Shown piece by piece: positions 1 through 7,767 of a stretch of DNA of 64,000 nt. The position numbers and the translations under genes are program-made. Position 1 is the stretch's first letter; each line of letters opens with the position of its first letter. The stretch lies in assembly GCF_003992625.1 (NCBI RefSeq), contig NZ_RZMW01000041.1:55276-119275 (forward strand). Reading direction: 5' to 3'. Source of the stretch: Pelagibacterium lentulum (GTDB lineage: Bacteria > Pseudomonadota > Alphaproteobacteria > Rhizobiales > Devosiaceae). Below the pieces are notes generated by a model that saw only the letters and a program-made list of their open reading frames with translations, was not told where the DNA came from and made no database searches.

Positions 1-20
1 TAACAGCACAACATGACTGA

Positions 21-302
21 AACGACCGCATTCTCGCGATTAACTGCCAAGCGACAGGATCATCATTGAAGCTGTGTATGGTCGCTGAGGGAGCTGCCGA
101 TATATACCCACGATTTGGCAGGACCATGCAATGGGATATTGCTGCAGGCCATGCTGTTCTCAGCGCGGCTGGAGGAGTTTTACGGAATGTATGGGGCAGT
201 GATTATCGCTATCGACAACCAGACATTGATGACCAAGAGAGCCTAGCCAACTCCTGGTTTATTGCCTTTGGCGATAAGCCGGAAGAGATATCTGCAGCAT
301 AG
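21..302 (+). pseudogene. C-terminal remnant of CysQ-type 3'(2'),5'-bisphosphate nucleotidase
   Basis: The readable frame from base 21 contains GSSLKLCMVAEGAADIYPRF followed by TMQWDIAAGHAVL. This is the substrate/metal-binding C-terminal signature of CysQ/PAP phosphatases of the inositol monophosphatase superfamily. CysQ proteins are about 250-270 residues; only about 93 codons are present. The frame is closed by TGA at 18-20 and the other two forward frames stop at 1-3 and 14-16, so the N-terminal metal-binding half is not encoded immediately upstream. A short product could start at TTG 66 but would lack the catalytic half. The downstream part looks undamaged, which suggests a recent truncation. 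What lies left of the window cannot be seen. Confidence 0.6.
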
Positions 303-395
303 ATCACTCGGACCGTGAGCGGCCCCTTTGCCCATCGCGCTTGAGCTCTTCGGGTACAGCCGCCATCACCGGTCGACCGCGTGAACGGCAGTTAT

Positions 396-1082
396 TCACC
401 CCCGCCTTGCCATTCCCGAGCTCCAATGACCGGCAGGTATCGAGGCCAAGTCGGTCATTACAAGCACCCGAGCATTTTCTGAAAGCAGACTCTTTTTCCT
501 ATGCCACCTGCTCGCGACACGCTGCCCCAAAGCGCGCGTCCACCAGATAAGGTCTCGGATCATTGAGGTGGCGCTGGCATCGAGGAAATCGAAGTCCTCG
601 AGCCGCCGGTCGCCGCTGGCGACCGCCAGATACTGCTCCATCCCGATATGAACGGCATTGCGCAGAGGGGCGATCTGGAGCTCCACGCAGATGAGACGAA
701 GTTGCTCGATCGCGCGCGCGGCGCCGACACCGCCATAGCCGAGGAACGTCGCTGGCTTGCGGTTGAACTCGTGATAGGCGTAGTCGAGCGCGTTCTTGAG
801 CACGCTTGGTACGCTCCGGTTGTACTCGGCCGTTACGAAAATAAAGCCGTCCATCTCCGCCACCTTCGCTGCCCATGCGCGAGCTTCGGCGCACCTGGGC
901 GGTGCATAGGCGGGCGAAGTCTGCTCATCAAAGAACGGCATCGGATAATCCCTCAGGTCGAGAACTTCGGCACTGATCTGAGGAAACATTGCGAGATGCT
1001 GGAGCAGCCACTGGGTCGGTTTATCGGCAAAACGCCCCTCCCGCGTGGTGCTGATGATGATGCCGATGCGAAGCTTTTGCAT
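396..1082 (-). CDS. NADPH-dependent FMN reductase family protein
   Basis: Flavodoxin-like NAD(P)H:FMN/quinone reductase of about 228 residues. The phosphate-binding loop near residues 10-17 (STTREGR) and the EYNRSVPSVLKNALDY segment at about 86-101 are hallmarks of the FMN_red family, followed by GYGGVGAARA at about 115-124. These are cytosolic enzymes that reduce flavins, quinones or azo/nitro compounds. The start is ATG at 1082 behind an AAGGAA SD. It is about 30 residues longer than usual, and the C-terminal tail after about residue 195 resembles no family segment I know. It is the last gene of a leftward block with an efflux pump and an alcohol-dehydrogenase-like reductase. The 134-bp gap upstream means it may have its own promoter. 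Confidence 0.85.
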   Translation of the reverse strand: MQKLRIGIIISTTREGRFADKPTQWLLQHLAMFPQISAEVLDLRDYPMPFFDEQTSPAYAPPRCAEARAWAAKVAEMDGFIFVTAEYNRSVPSVLKNALDYAYHEFNRKPATFLGYGGVGAARAIEQLRLICVELQIAPLRNAVHIGMEQYLAVASGDRRLEDFDFLDASATSMIRDLIWWTRALGQRVASRWHRKKSLLSENARVLVMTDLASIPAGHWSSGMARRG

Positions 1083-1216
1083 GTGTGGATTCCTTTATGA
1101 AGTGAGGCGTCTTTATCGCCAGCGGAAAAGTAGGCGGAGAAGGAGGAGGCCATCGCGAAGCACTGGCGGGGCACGCCGCCACCTCCGCGACCTTGCCGTA
1201 CGATGGATGCCGAAGA

Positions 1217-2812
1217 TTACGGTGAGCGCGAATTGCCAGCCATTCCTTCATTCTCTTCATCGGCTGGTGTCCGATTGGAAACCAGGGCCGCCGCACCAAT
1301 CGAAAGGCCAAAGAGTGCCAAAGCCAGCAAGAAGACTTTTGATGTCGCTTCGCCAAAGCCCTGGCGGACCGGCGCGGCGAGTGCGGCGTCTAGATTTTCG
1401 AGGAAGCCGGTATCGTTGAGGTCCAGCCTGCCTAGTCCGCGTGCCGCAGCGACAACTTTCTGGCTTGCATCGTCGGAAGCAGCAGCGAGCAGCACACTGT
1501 CTTTCAGTACAGGCAGCGCCTGATGCACGGATTGGTCTGCGAAACGGAACAGAACCAGCGTGCCGAGCACAGCGCCCACTGCCCCGCCCAGTTGGCGACC
1601 GAAGCCGTAGAGACCGTTGGCGAGACCGAGCATTGACGACGGCACGGCGTTCTGCATGGCGATGAGCAGGATTTGCAGCGCCATTCCCATACCCGCACCA
1701 TGCAACATAACAACGCCCACGAGCAGCCAGATCGGAGAGTCACGGTCAGCGAATGCCCAACCGATAGAGGCAAAGATCAGCAGAACGCGATAGCGTCCGC
1801 TGGCAACGGCCAAGCGGTCCGCCAGCAACGCGGCGACTGTCGTCATCAGGGATTGCGGCACGAGCAGCAGTCCCGCAACCGTGGGCGGAAAACCCTTTAC
1901 GATCTGCAGGTAGAGCGGCACCACCGCTGCGGCGACGAACAACGCCATGCCGAGCGTGATGTTGAGCCCATTGAGCGCGAGGAAAGCACGATGCTGAAAC
2001 AGGCGCGGAGGCAGCAACGCGTCGTCACCCTTAAATAATTGTACCCGGACGAGCAGAGCAAGCGAGACCAATCCGACAGCCATCAGACCCAATGTGACTG
2101 GTACCGGTCCGCTCCGCATGCCCAAATCGAATGCGACAAGCAAGGGCGTGACCGAAAGGCCCATCAAAGCCGCACCCGCAAGGTCCACTGGTCTTCCCTC
2201 GCGCCCGGCCTTGCGCGGCGCGAACGCTGCTACGGCGAGCAGGGGCAGAAGTCCCAGCGGCAAATTTATGAGAAACATCCAGCGCCACCCGGCAAAGCCG
2301 CTGATCTCGTCCATCCCGGCAAAAAACCCGCCGAGCGCGGGGCCCAGTAGCGAGGCGGTGGTAAAGACCACACCCGACCAGGCGGCATAGCGGGTGCGCA
2401 GTTCGGGTGAGAGCATGTCAGCCATGATAGTCAGCGCCAGTGTCATTAGCCCACCTCCACCGAGCCCCTTCACTGCACGCCACAGGGCAAGATCAAGCAT
2501 CGAACCGGAAAGGGCGCAAAGCGCTGATCCAGATAGAAATAAGCCGAGCGCAGCCATGTAAATCCGGCGCCCGCCGAAGCGATCGGCGAGACGGCCGTAA
2601 AGCGGCGCGGTGATGGTGGACGCGATGACATACGATGATGTGGCCCAGCCCTGAAAGCTCAGCCCGCCGAGTTGGTCCGCAATTGTGCGCAGCGCCACGG
2701 TCATGATCATGAAGTCGAGTGCGGAGATAAAGAGGCCAAGCATTAGCGCTGCGATTACAAGCCGCGCACGCAAGTCAAGACGCCCGGAGGTCAGAGAAAC
2801 CGTGGAAGCCAT
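1217..2812 (-). CDS. MFS drug efflux transporter, DHA2 (14-helix, EmrB/QacA-like)
   Basis: A 531-residue inner-membrane transporter of the major facilitator superfamily. The ALDFMIMTVALRTIADQLG segment at residues 31-49 matches the helix-1 motif of the 14-TM DHA2 drug:H+ antiporters, and GRLADRFGGRR at about 73-83 is the loop 2-3 motif A. The middle and C-terminal parts are a run of hydrophobic helices, consistent with 14 spans. It starts 16 bp after the stop of the reductase gene upstream on the same strand, so the two are probably translationally linked. The substrate is unknown; by analogy and context it would export the toxicant that the neighbouring reductases handle. No EmrA-type adaptor is present nearby. 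Confidence 0.88.
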   Translation of the reverse strand: MASTVSLTSGRLDLRARLVIAALMLGLFISALDFMIMTVALRTIADQLGGLSFQGWATSSYVIASTITAPLYGRLADRFGGRRIYMAALGLFLSGSALCALSGSMLDLALWRAVKGLGGGGLMTLALTIMADMLSPELRTRYAAWSGVVFTTASLLGPALGGFFAGMDEISGFAGWRWMFLINLPLGLLPLLAVAAFAPRKAGREGRPVDLAGAALMGLSVTPLLVAFDLGMRSGPVPVTLGLMAVGLVSLALLVRVQLFKGDDALLPPRLFQHRAFLALNGLNITLGMALFVAAAVVPLYLQIVKGFPPTVAGLLLVPQSLMTTVAALLADRLAVASGRYRVLLIFASIGWAFADRDSPIWLLVGVVMLHGAGMGMALQILLIAMQNAVPSSMLGLANGLYGFGRQLGGAVGAVLGTLVLFRFADQSVHQALPVLKDSVLLAAASDDASQKVVAAARGLGRLDLNDTGFLENLDAALAAPVRQGFGEATSKVFLLALALFGLSIGAAALVSNRTPADEENEGMAGNSRSP

Positions 2813-2828
2813 TGAAATTTCTCTACTA

Positions 2829-3740
2829 TCAAGGAATTAGAACGGCAATCTTGCCGGGCCCATGCCCCGTCTCGACTTCGCGATGGGCCTCGGCGATGGC
2901 CTCAAGCGGGTAGGTCTTGCGGATATGCACAATGAGCTCGCCCGCGGCGGCCAGCTCCATCAGCTTTGCGAGTCGTGTTCCGTTGCGCTCGCCCACGGGC
3001 CATTGCACGCCGAGTTCCTTGTAGCGCTTATAGTCGCGGATGGTCGCGATGCGGGCTTTGTCAGTGCCGAGTGCAATAGTGATGTCGAGTGCTTCCCCGC
3101 CTGCGCAATCAAGGACAACGGAGACGCTTTCGGGCGCGGCAGCCTCGATGCGATCTTTCAACCCTTCGCCATAGATGATCGCTTCGGCACCCAGTGCACG
3201 CAGATAGCCCTGATTGCGCGCGCTGCCCGTAGCGAGGACGCGGGCCCCGGCGAGGACGCCGAGTTGGACTGCGATGGACCCAACACCGCCCGAGCCACCA
3301 TGGATGAGAAAGGTGTCACCGGACCTGACCTTGAGGAACTCGACCGCCATGTGCGCGGTTTGCCCCGTTCCGCCTAAATAGGCAGCTTGTGCAAAGCTGA
3401 GATTTGGTGCGATGCGGGCGATGTCGGTGGCTGGCACGGAAAGATACTCCGCGGCGCAGCCGAAGGTGTGCCGACCCGAGACGCGGTCGCCAACGGTAAA
3501 GCCGTCAACGTCAGCGCCCATCGCTACGATCTCACCGGCGAACTCGTTGCCGGTAATGACCGGCAATCGCACCTCTGCCGTGCTGGGCATCCAGCCCGCG
3601 CGTGCAGCGACATCGAAAGGCTGCACCGCGCTCGCGTACACGCGCACCAGCACGTCCTTCGAGCCGATCTTCGGCATTGGCATCTCGGCAACCTCAAGCA
3701 CATTGGCCGGGCCGAACTCACGGAAAATAGCGGCGCGCAT
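2829..3740 (-). CDS. NADP-dependent medium-chain reductase (quinone oxidoreductase-like)
   Basis: A 303-residue MDR-superfamily enzyme. The N-terminal GroES-like domain contains GNEFAGEIVAMG (64-75), and the Rossmann domain has GGSGGVGSIAVQLG (148-161), the NADP-binding loop of quinone oxidoreductases. Catalytic-zinc ligands of true alcohol dehydrogenases are not apparent. Such enzymes reduce quinones or alpha,beta-unsaturated carbonyls. The start ATG at 3740 has an AGGAG SD 9 nt upstream. It lies 98 bp downstream of the LysR gene on the same strand and directly upstream of the MFS pump, so a regulator-reductase-pump cassette is likely. Confidence 0.87.
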   Translation of the reverse strand: MRAAIFREFGPANVLEVAEMPMPKIGSKDVLVRVYASAVQPFDVAARAGWMPSTAEVRLPVITGNEFAGEIVAMGADVDGFTVGDRVSGRHTFGCAAEYLSVPATDIARIAPNLSFAQAAYLGGTGQTAHMAVEFLKVRSGDTFLIHGGSGGVGSIAVQLGVLAGARVLATGSARNQGYLRALGAEAIIYGEGLKDRIEAAAPESVSVVLDCAGGEALDITIALGTDKARIATIRDYKRYKELGVQWPVGERNGTRLAKLMELAAAGELIVHIRKTYPLEAIAEAHREVETGHGPGKIAVLIP

Positions 3741-3838
3741 GATCTCAACACTCCTGTCAGTTTCCAGGAGAAGATGCAGGCGCGAAGAACCGTCCGGAAG
3801 TGGGTTATTTGGGAAGCTTTATCCTCCCTGATGGACAA

Positions 3839-4729
3839 TCAGCGATTTATCTCCAGCGCTTCGACCAAAAAATCGATGAATAACCGAGCTCGACGCGGTA
3901 GTGCGTACTGGCGTGCATAGAGGACATGGACGGGGAAGCTCGTCGTCTTCCACTCGGGCAGCATGACCACCAGCCCGGAGGCGTCGGTGTTATCGAGGGT
4001 TAGCGCCGTCGGCAGCAGCGCAACACCCATGCCGCGCTGAGCCTGATGACGAATGGCAGTCATCCGATTGGCCCGAATGCGACCTCGACAATCTAGCAGA
4101 TGTCGCTCGCCACCTTCATGGAACAGCTCGACGGAATGCTCCGCAGCAAATCCTATCACATCGCGCGGATTGAGCTCGTGTGGATGACGGATGGGATGAG
4201 CAGCAGCATAGCTGGGGCTCGCCATCAATTGCCTGGCGATGCTGCCGAGCGGTCGAGCAATGAGCGAAGATGAATTGTCAAGCTCCCCAAGCCTGAGCGC
4301 CAGGTCGAAGCGTTCCGCGATGAGGTCCACCCGTCGCTGGCCGAGTTCTAGTTCGATCTCGATCTCTGGGTAAGCCATGAGGAAATCTGCGATGGCATTT
4401 CCGATCGGACCTTCGCCCATATTGGTCGCCGCTGCGATGCGCAGTTTTCCCCGTGCCTCGGTCTGGCTGCCCCGCAATGCTCGCTCTGCCGCCTCGATCT
4501 CCTCGAGGCTGCGTCGGGTTACCTCGAAGAAGTCCTGACCGACATTGGTGAGTTGCAGGCTCCGGGTTGTGCGCTTTATTAGCGAGACGCCCAATCGGGC
4601 CTCCAGCTCCGCGATGCGTGCGCTCACTGTCGATCTAGGAACCCCTGTCGCGAGCGAAGCTTTGGCAAAGCTGCCGGATTCGATTACCTTTATGAATATG
4701 GCGATTGCATCGAGACCCGACGTTGCCAT
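3839..4729 (-). CDS. LysR-family transcriptional regulator
   Basis: A 296-residue LTTR. The N-terminal winged helix-turn-helix is visible as SFAKASLATGVPRSTVSARI followed by an LEARLGVSL segment (about 20-55), and the rest is the periplasmic-binding-like co-inducer domain. It belongs to the large CrgA/YhjC-like group often seen next to oxidoreductases. The GGAGG-type SD for ATG 4729 overlaps the end of the upstream YcxB-like gene, 6 bp away. Unlike the usual divergent arrangement it points the same way as its presumed targets, the reductase and MFS genes; the 98-bp gap at 3741-3838 could hold the operator. The inducer is unknown. Confidence 0.9.
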   Translation of the reverse strand: MATSGLDAIAIFIKVIESGSFAKASLATGVPRSTVSARIAELEARLGVSLIKRTTRSLQLTNVGQDFFEVTRRSLEEIEAAERALRGSQTEARGKLRIAAATNMGEGPIGNAIADFLMAYPEIEIELELGQRRVDLIAERFDLALRLGELDNSSSLIARPLGSIARQLMASPSYAAAHPIRHPHELNPRDVIGFAAEHSVELFHEGGERHLLDCRGRIRANRMTAIRHQAQRGMGVALLPTALTLDNTDASGLVVMLPEWKTTSFPVHVLYARQYALPRRARLFIDFLVEALEINR

Positions 4730-4735
4730 GCGTTC

Positions 4736-5335
4736 TTACCCTCCACGGCGACTTTCAGACCGCCTTGTTGTTTCAATACCCAGCCTAAATGCACGGCGCG
4801 GCAGCATCTGAAACAAAGTCGGCGATCGCATGAAAAGGATCATTCTGTTGTCGGCGCTCCAGCCAAAATAATCGCTCCAACTTATGGTGCCTGATGTATC
4901 TTTGGTAGATGCTGAATAGCCTTGCTCGCCCCAGGCCGCCTCGACTGGGTAGTGCAGGGTCTTTTGTTGTCTATGGGTCCGACGCGCCCGATACGGCAGC
5001 ACGACAAAATAGCTCAATAGCGGCAGGCAGGCCACGGCGATCATGGCGCCGATCGCAGCGCTGGTGACTGTAGGCTCGATCCCCGAGAGGACTATCGCCG
5101 CAACGCAGAGCAACAAAAGCACTGCCATGAACAGCTTGGGCATGAGGCTGCACACCCAGTATTGCCGCATATGGAGGCGCAGGGCGTCCGCATAGTCTTC
5201 GGAGGAGATCGTGAAGCTGACCATCAGATCAATACGGTGTTTGCTGCGAATCGTGTCAATGCCTACGATAACCGAGCAGTCCGGGTCGCGCCTAGGCATA
5301 AGCGGACAGGCAGCACTCGGCGCAATTGTGGCCAT
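4736..5335 (-). CDS. YcxB-like membrane protein (PF14317-like)
   Basis: A 199-residue protein of unknown function. The segment starting MVSFTISSEDYADALRLHMR (residues 38-57), two hydrophobic helices at about 66-85 and 90-115, and a C-terminal beta-rich part with SWSDYFGWSADNRMILFMRS resemble the YcxB-like domain family. ATG 5335 is chosen because a GGGAG SD sits 8 nt upstream. A start at 5224 (residue 38) would match the domain better but lacks an SD, so the first 37 residues are uncertain. It is followed after 6 bp by the LysR gene, suggesting co-transcription. Its role in the cassette is unknown. Confidence 0.65.
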   Translation of the reverse strand: MATIAPSAACPLMPRRDPDCSVIVGIDTIRSKHRIDLMVSFTISSEDYADALRLHMRQYWVCSLMPKLFMAVLLLLCVAAIVLSGIEPTVTSAAIGAMIAVACLPLLSYFVVLPYRARRTHRQQKTLHYPVEAAWGEQGYSASTKDTSGTISWSDYFGWSADNRMILFMRSPTLFQMLPRRAFRLGIETTRRSESRRGG

Positions 5336-5428
5336 TAAACCATCTCCCGCCGCTGCGCGAAAACAGACAATCGCTTTCGCTGGGTGAAGTGTGTCACACT
5401 CTCCAGTATTGCGGATTGTTGCGAAAGA

Positions 5429-6088
5429 ATGCAGCTTGAGACCATGAACGAAGTGTGGACCATCGATGACCGCCTTGAGCCGACTGAATTCGTGGGATTT
5501 GCCGAAGATCGATTTCCGCTCGAGCTCGCGGTTCGCGTGCTGGAAACTTTCTCCTCGCCCGGCGATACTGTCCTAGATCCATTCGTCGGCCTCGGCACTA
5601 CCTTCGCCGCTGGATCGCAGACCGGGCGAAAGGTGATCGGTATCGAGGTAAATCCTGAACGCGTCGCACATCTACACAGGACGTTCGCACCGCCGCACAT
5701 GGTAATTGCAAGCAGAGTGCAGGATGTCGAGGTTGCCTCGCTGCCGCCAGTAAGCCTGCTCTATTGTAGCCCTCCTTATCCAACCGTCCACCTGCGCGAC
5801 GACCCGTGGGGTTCGACCTACTTTGAGGACATGCGAGACATATTTCAGCGACTCGCCACGCGGGTGCGGCCTGATGGTCACATGGTCATCGAAGTCTCTA
5901 ATGTCAGGACCAAGGATGGCTTTCGACCGCTAGTTGCACAGTTCACTCAGTTACTCGGCGAAGTCTTCATCCAAACGGCAGAGATTATCCGCACGCACAA
6001 CAGCGACTGGCCCGCTGGACCGGGGGTCAACTGGAGCGCAATGCTGGTTTTCACGCCCAATCCTCCTAAGACGCATCGTCACGAATAG
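5429..6088 (+). CDS. Orphan DNA methyltransferase-like protein (SPPY type)
   Basis: A 219-residue SAM-dependent methyltransferase. The SAM-binding motif I is VLDPFVGLGTT (48-58), motif II is GIEVNPER (71-78), and the catalytic motif IV is CSPPYP (113-118), the S-P-P-Y form typical of N4-cytosine DNA methyltransferases. The motif order is X/I before IV with only about 55 residues between, so no full target-recognition domain lies between them, and the protein is short for a restriction-modification enzyme. The start is uncertain: ATG 5429 or ATG 5444, neither with a strong SD. No restriction endonuclease gene is adjacent. It is divergent from the YcxB-like gene and precedes a FosA-like gene. 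An RNA or small-molecule substrate is not excluded. Confidence 0.75.
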   Translation: MQLETMNEVWTIDDRLEPTEFVGFAEDRFPLELAVRVLETFSSPGDTVLDPFVGLGTTFAAGSQTGRKVIGIEVNPERVAHLHRTFAPPHMVIASRVQDVEVASLPPVSLLYCSPPYPTVHLRDDPWGSTYFEDMRDIFQRLATRVRPDGHMVIEVSNVRTKDGFRPLVAQFTQLLGEVFIQTAEIIRTHNSDWPAGPGVNWSAMLVFTPNPPKTHRHE

Positions 6089-6178
6089 CCTTGGACAACG
6101 AATGCCGAAAAGCCGCCATCATCGGGCGCTAAGCGTCCGTGCAACGCTTGAACGGCTACAGAATTGGAAGGATCGCCG

Positions 6179-6592
6179 TTGGCTATCACGGGATTAAACC
6201 ACGTCACATTGGCGGTAACCAACGTTCAGCGGTCTCTTGCTTTCTACCGCGATGTCCTTGGTTTTAATGTCCGAGCAGTGTGGCCGGATGGTGCCTATCT
6301 GGAGGCTGGCGACCTCTGGCTTTGCCTATCGAAGGATCAGCACGCGCGGTCCACTCCTCACCCAGATTATACCCATATTGCGTTCAGCGTTTCTGATGAC
6401 GCCTACGCTGGCTTGCATGACCGGATAAGCACCCAAGCCACTATCTGGAGGGAGAACCGTAGCGAAGGCGCTTCTACCTATTTCCTCGACCCAGACGGAC
6501 ACAAGCTCGAAATTCATCTGGGGTCGCTGGAAACGCGGCTGGCACATTATCGCGCCAACCCGGAGAAGGGCGTCGACGTTTTCGGCGGATAG
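6179..6592 (+). CDS. fosA: FosA-family fosfomycin-resistance thiol transferase (VOC fold)
   Basis: A 137-residue vicinal-oxygen-chelate enzyme closely resembling FosA, the Mn2+/K+-dependent glutathione transferase that opens the fosfomycin epoxide. Metal ligands are visible as H8 (GLNHVTLAV), H66 (DYTHIAF) and E111 (KLEIHLG). The FosA-specific WLCLS, NRSEG and YFLDPDGH segments are present, with an Arg at 120. The position matching FosA Lys90 appears to be Arg91. TTG 6179 is preferred because GGAAGGA lies upstream at SD distance and gives the usual FosA length; TTG 6164 is the alternative. It sits in the accessory patch, directly after the orphan methyltransferase. Whether it confers resistance is untested. 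Confidence 0.82.
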   Translation: MAITGLNHVTLAVTNVQRSLAFYRDVLGFNVRAVWPDGAYLEAGDLWLCLSKDQHARSTPHPDYTHIAFSVSDDAYAGLHDRISTQATIWRENRSEGASTYFLDPDGHKLEIHLGSLETRLAHYRANPEKGVDVFGG

Positions 6593-7190
6593 TTCGCCTT
6601 AATTGTCGGCTTTTCAATCTGCGGCGCCAGAAGCTGCCAATCCGGTCTCCAGCCCAATTTCAGACAATCGGCAAGCGCCGCAAGCGGTACGAATCCCAGC
6701 CAGCCACCAAGCAAGGAGTTGGCTCACCACAGTTCTTACGGCGTGAGTTCGACAGACTGCAGGCCGGCGGCGCATTCATTTTTTGCAATGCCGACTCCAG
6801 GCTTCATGTACTGGAAAGTCCCGTTTCCCGGCACTTTCTGGCCCGACCGATGTGCATGATTTTCCGCTTAGCATTTCAATTTTGTCCGCTTAGCGCTTCA
6901 ATTGAAATCCTTAGTCAAAAACGACAAAGCCCCTCCCCTGCCCCGAATTCTGGCCTCGCAGGACACAAACCTACTTTCCTACTCTACTGTTTTTGCGTGC
7001 CTTTTTTTACGATACGGAAGCTATACTGTGATTACGTTCCGTTACTCGGACGCAATTTCTCGCGCGCGTACTATATAGAAACGCCAGGGCTCTCAGAGTG
7101 TACAACGGGACGGCCGTCGATGCTGAGATCGACGAGAGAGCCCGTTTTCCGGGCACTTTTGAGCGATGGGGAGGGCAGTCAATGCCTTAA
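6593..7190. other. Gene-free stretch in the accessory patch
   Basis: About 600 bases without a supportable gene between fosA and the recombinase remnant. The forward frame open from 6850 gives a protein resembling nothing I recognise. Its composition is more AT-rich than the flanks around 6860-7080. The only structure seen is the two-copy 22-bp-period repeat at 6863-6903. Two related strings occur near 6820 and 7140 (cccgttt-ccggcactt-like), hinting at old duplication. No tRNA or attachment site was recognised. Confidence 0.5.
6863..6903. repeat. Two-copy tandem direct repeat, 19 bp at 22-bp period
   Basis: tccgcttagcatttcaatt at 6863-6881 is repeated at 6885-6903 as tccgcttagcgcttcaatt, with two mismatches and a 22-bp period, which places both copies on nearly the same DNA face. 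It could be the end of an IS21-type element, an iteron remnant of the plasmid whose repC survives nearby, or an operator. No neighbouring transposase supports any one of these. Confidence 0.6.
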
Positions 7191-7415
7191 AAGACGTTTA
7201 CAAACGATCGACTGATGACGCTGGTTGCCGGCATGCACTCGGCCAATCCTGACCTCACCTTGCGCGAGATCGCTACTCAGCTGGAGCGTTTGCATGAAAG
7301 AACGCCCCGCGGCGGAACCAAATGGGCGGCGTCTCCGGTCAAGAACCTGCTCGATCGGGCGAGGAGGCTGGGGTTGGTGGAAGACAGACAGGAAGTGAAC
7401 CAGGCCCTTCTGTAG
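7191..7415 (+). pseudogene. C-terminal remnant of a serine recombinase/resolvase
   Basis: The frame opens after TAA 7188-7190 and encodes ANPDLTLREIATQLERLHER, then TPRGGTKWAASPVKNLLDRA and a short tail. This resembles the extreme C-terminus of site-specific serine recombinases, where a helix-turn-helix of the form LREIAxxLN...TPRGGxWxxSxVKxLL follows the catalytic domain. No resolvase catalytic domain (YxRVSxxxQ) is found upstream, so the gene is truncated. An ATG at 7215 could express a 66-residue HTH fragment. It fits a decayed mobile element together with the repC remnant. Confidence 0.5.
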
Positions 7416-7424
7416 CGGCCAAAT

Positions 7425-7676
7425 TTATGTCTGCCTATAGCCTCGCCGCATCTTGCTCTCGGCAAGCTTTTGCGCGGCCTGTCGAGCCCTCTCCAAACTC
7501 TCAGCCAGATCCTTCCTGGTCTGGCATGATCGCCCGATACGCCCCCACCTCCGTATGAGGAGCCATTGGCCGAAAAGGTCTTTCTCGTAACGCATGGAGT
7601 AGAAGCGCCGCATGTTGCGCTCAGGATCAATGCGGACAAGGTCGATGCCGTGATCTGCATTGCTTTCACCCGCCAT
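7425..7676 (-). CDS. Small stand-alone WGR-domain protein
   Basis: An 83-residue protein consisting almost entirely of a WGR domain: IDPERNMRRFYSM, then LFGQWLLIRRWGRIGRS (about 36-52) with the defining W-G-R, and a C-terminal basic KMRRGYRQT. WGR domains occur in PARPs and in bacterial molybdate regulators and are thought to bind nucleic acid. Short versions like this are frequent on alphaproteobacterial plasmids. ATG 7676 has a GGAG SD about 8 nt upstream. The frame is intact while both neighbours are truncated, so it may still be expressed. Its function is unknown. Confidence 0.75.
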   Translation of the reverse strand: MAGESNADHGIDLVRIDPERNMRRFYSMRYEKDLFGQWLLIRRWGRIGRSCQTRKDLAESLERARQAAQKLAESKMRRGYRQT

Positions 7677-7767
7677 TTTCGCCGCTCCGAATTCGAGAAG
7701 CGAATCATGATCGAACGTGAATCCCCGTGCAAGCCCAGAGAGTTATCAGCTGTCGGCCGTATATCTG

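Noticed and set aside
5384-6592. Restriction-modification system or defence island around the orphan methyltransferase
   Set aside because: No nuclease, helicase or other defence gene is adjacent; the following gene is FosA-like.
6850-7215. 121-codon rightward frame in the accessory gap
   Set aside because: No SD, no recognisable motif, Cys/Phe/Ser-rich translation, and it lies over the repeat and the AT-rich stretch.
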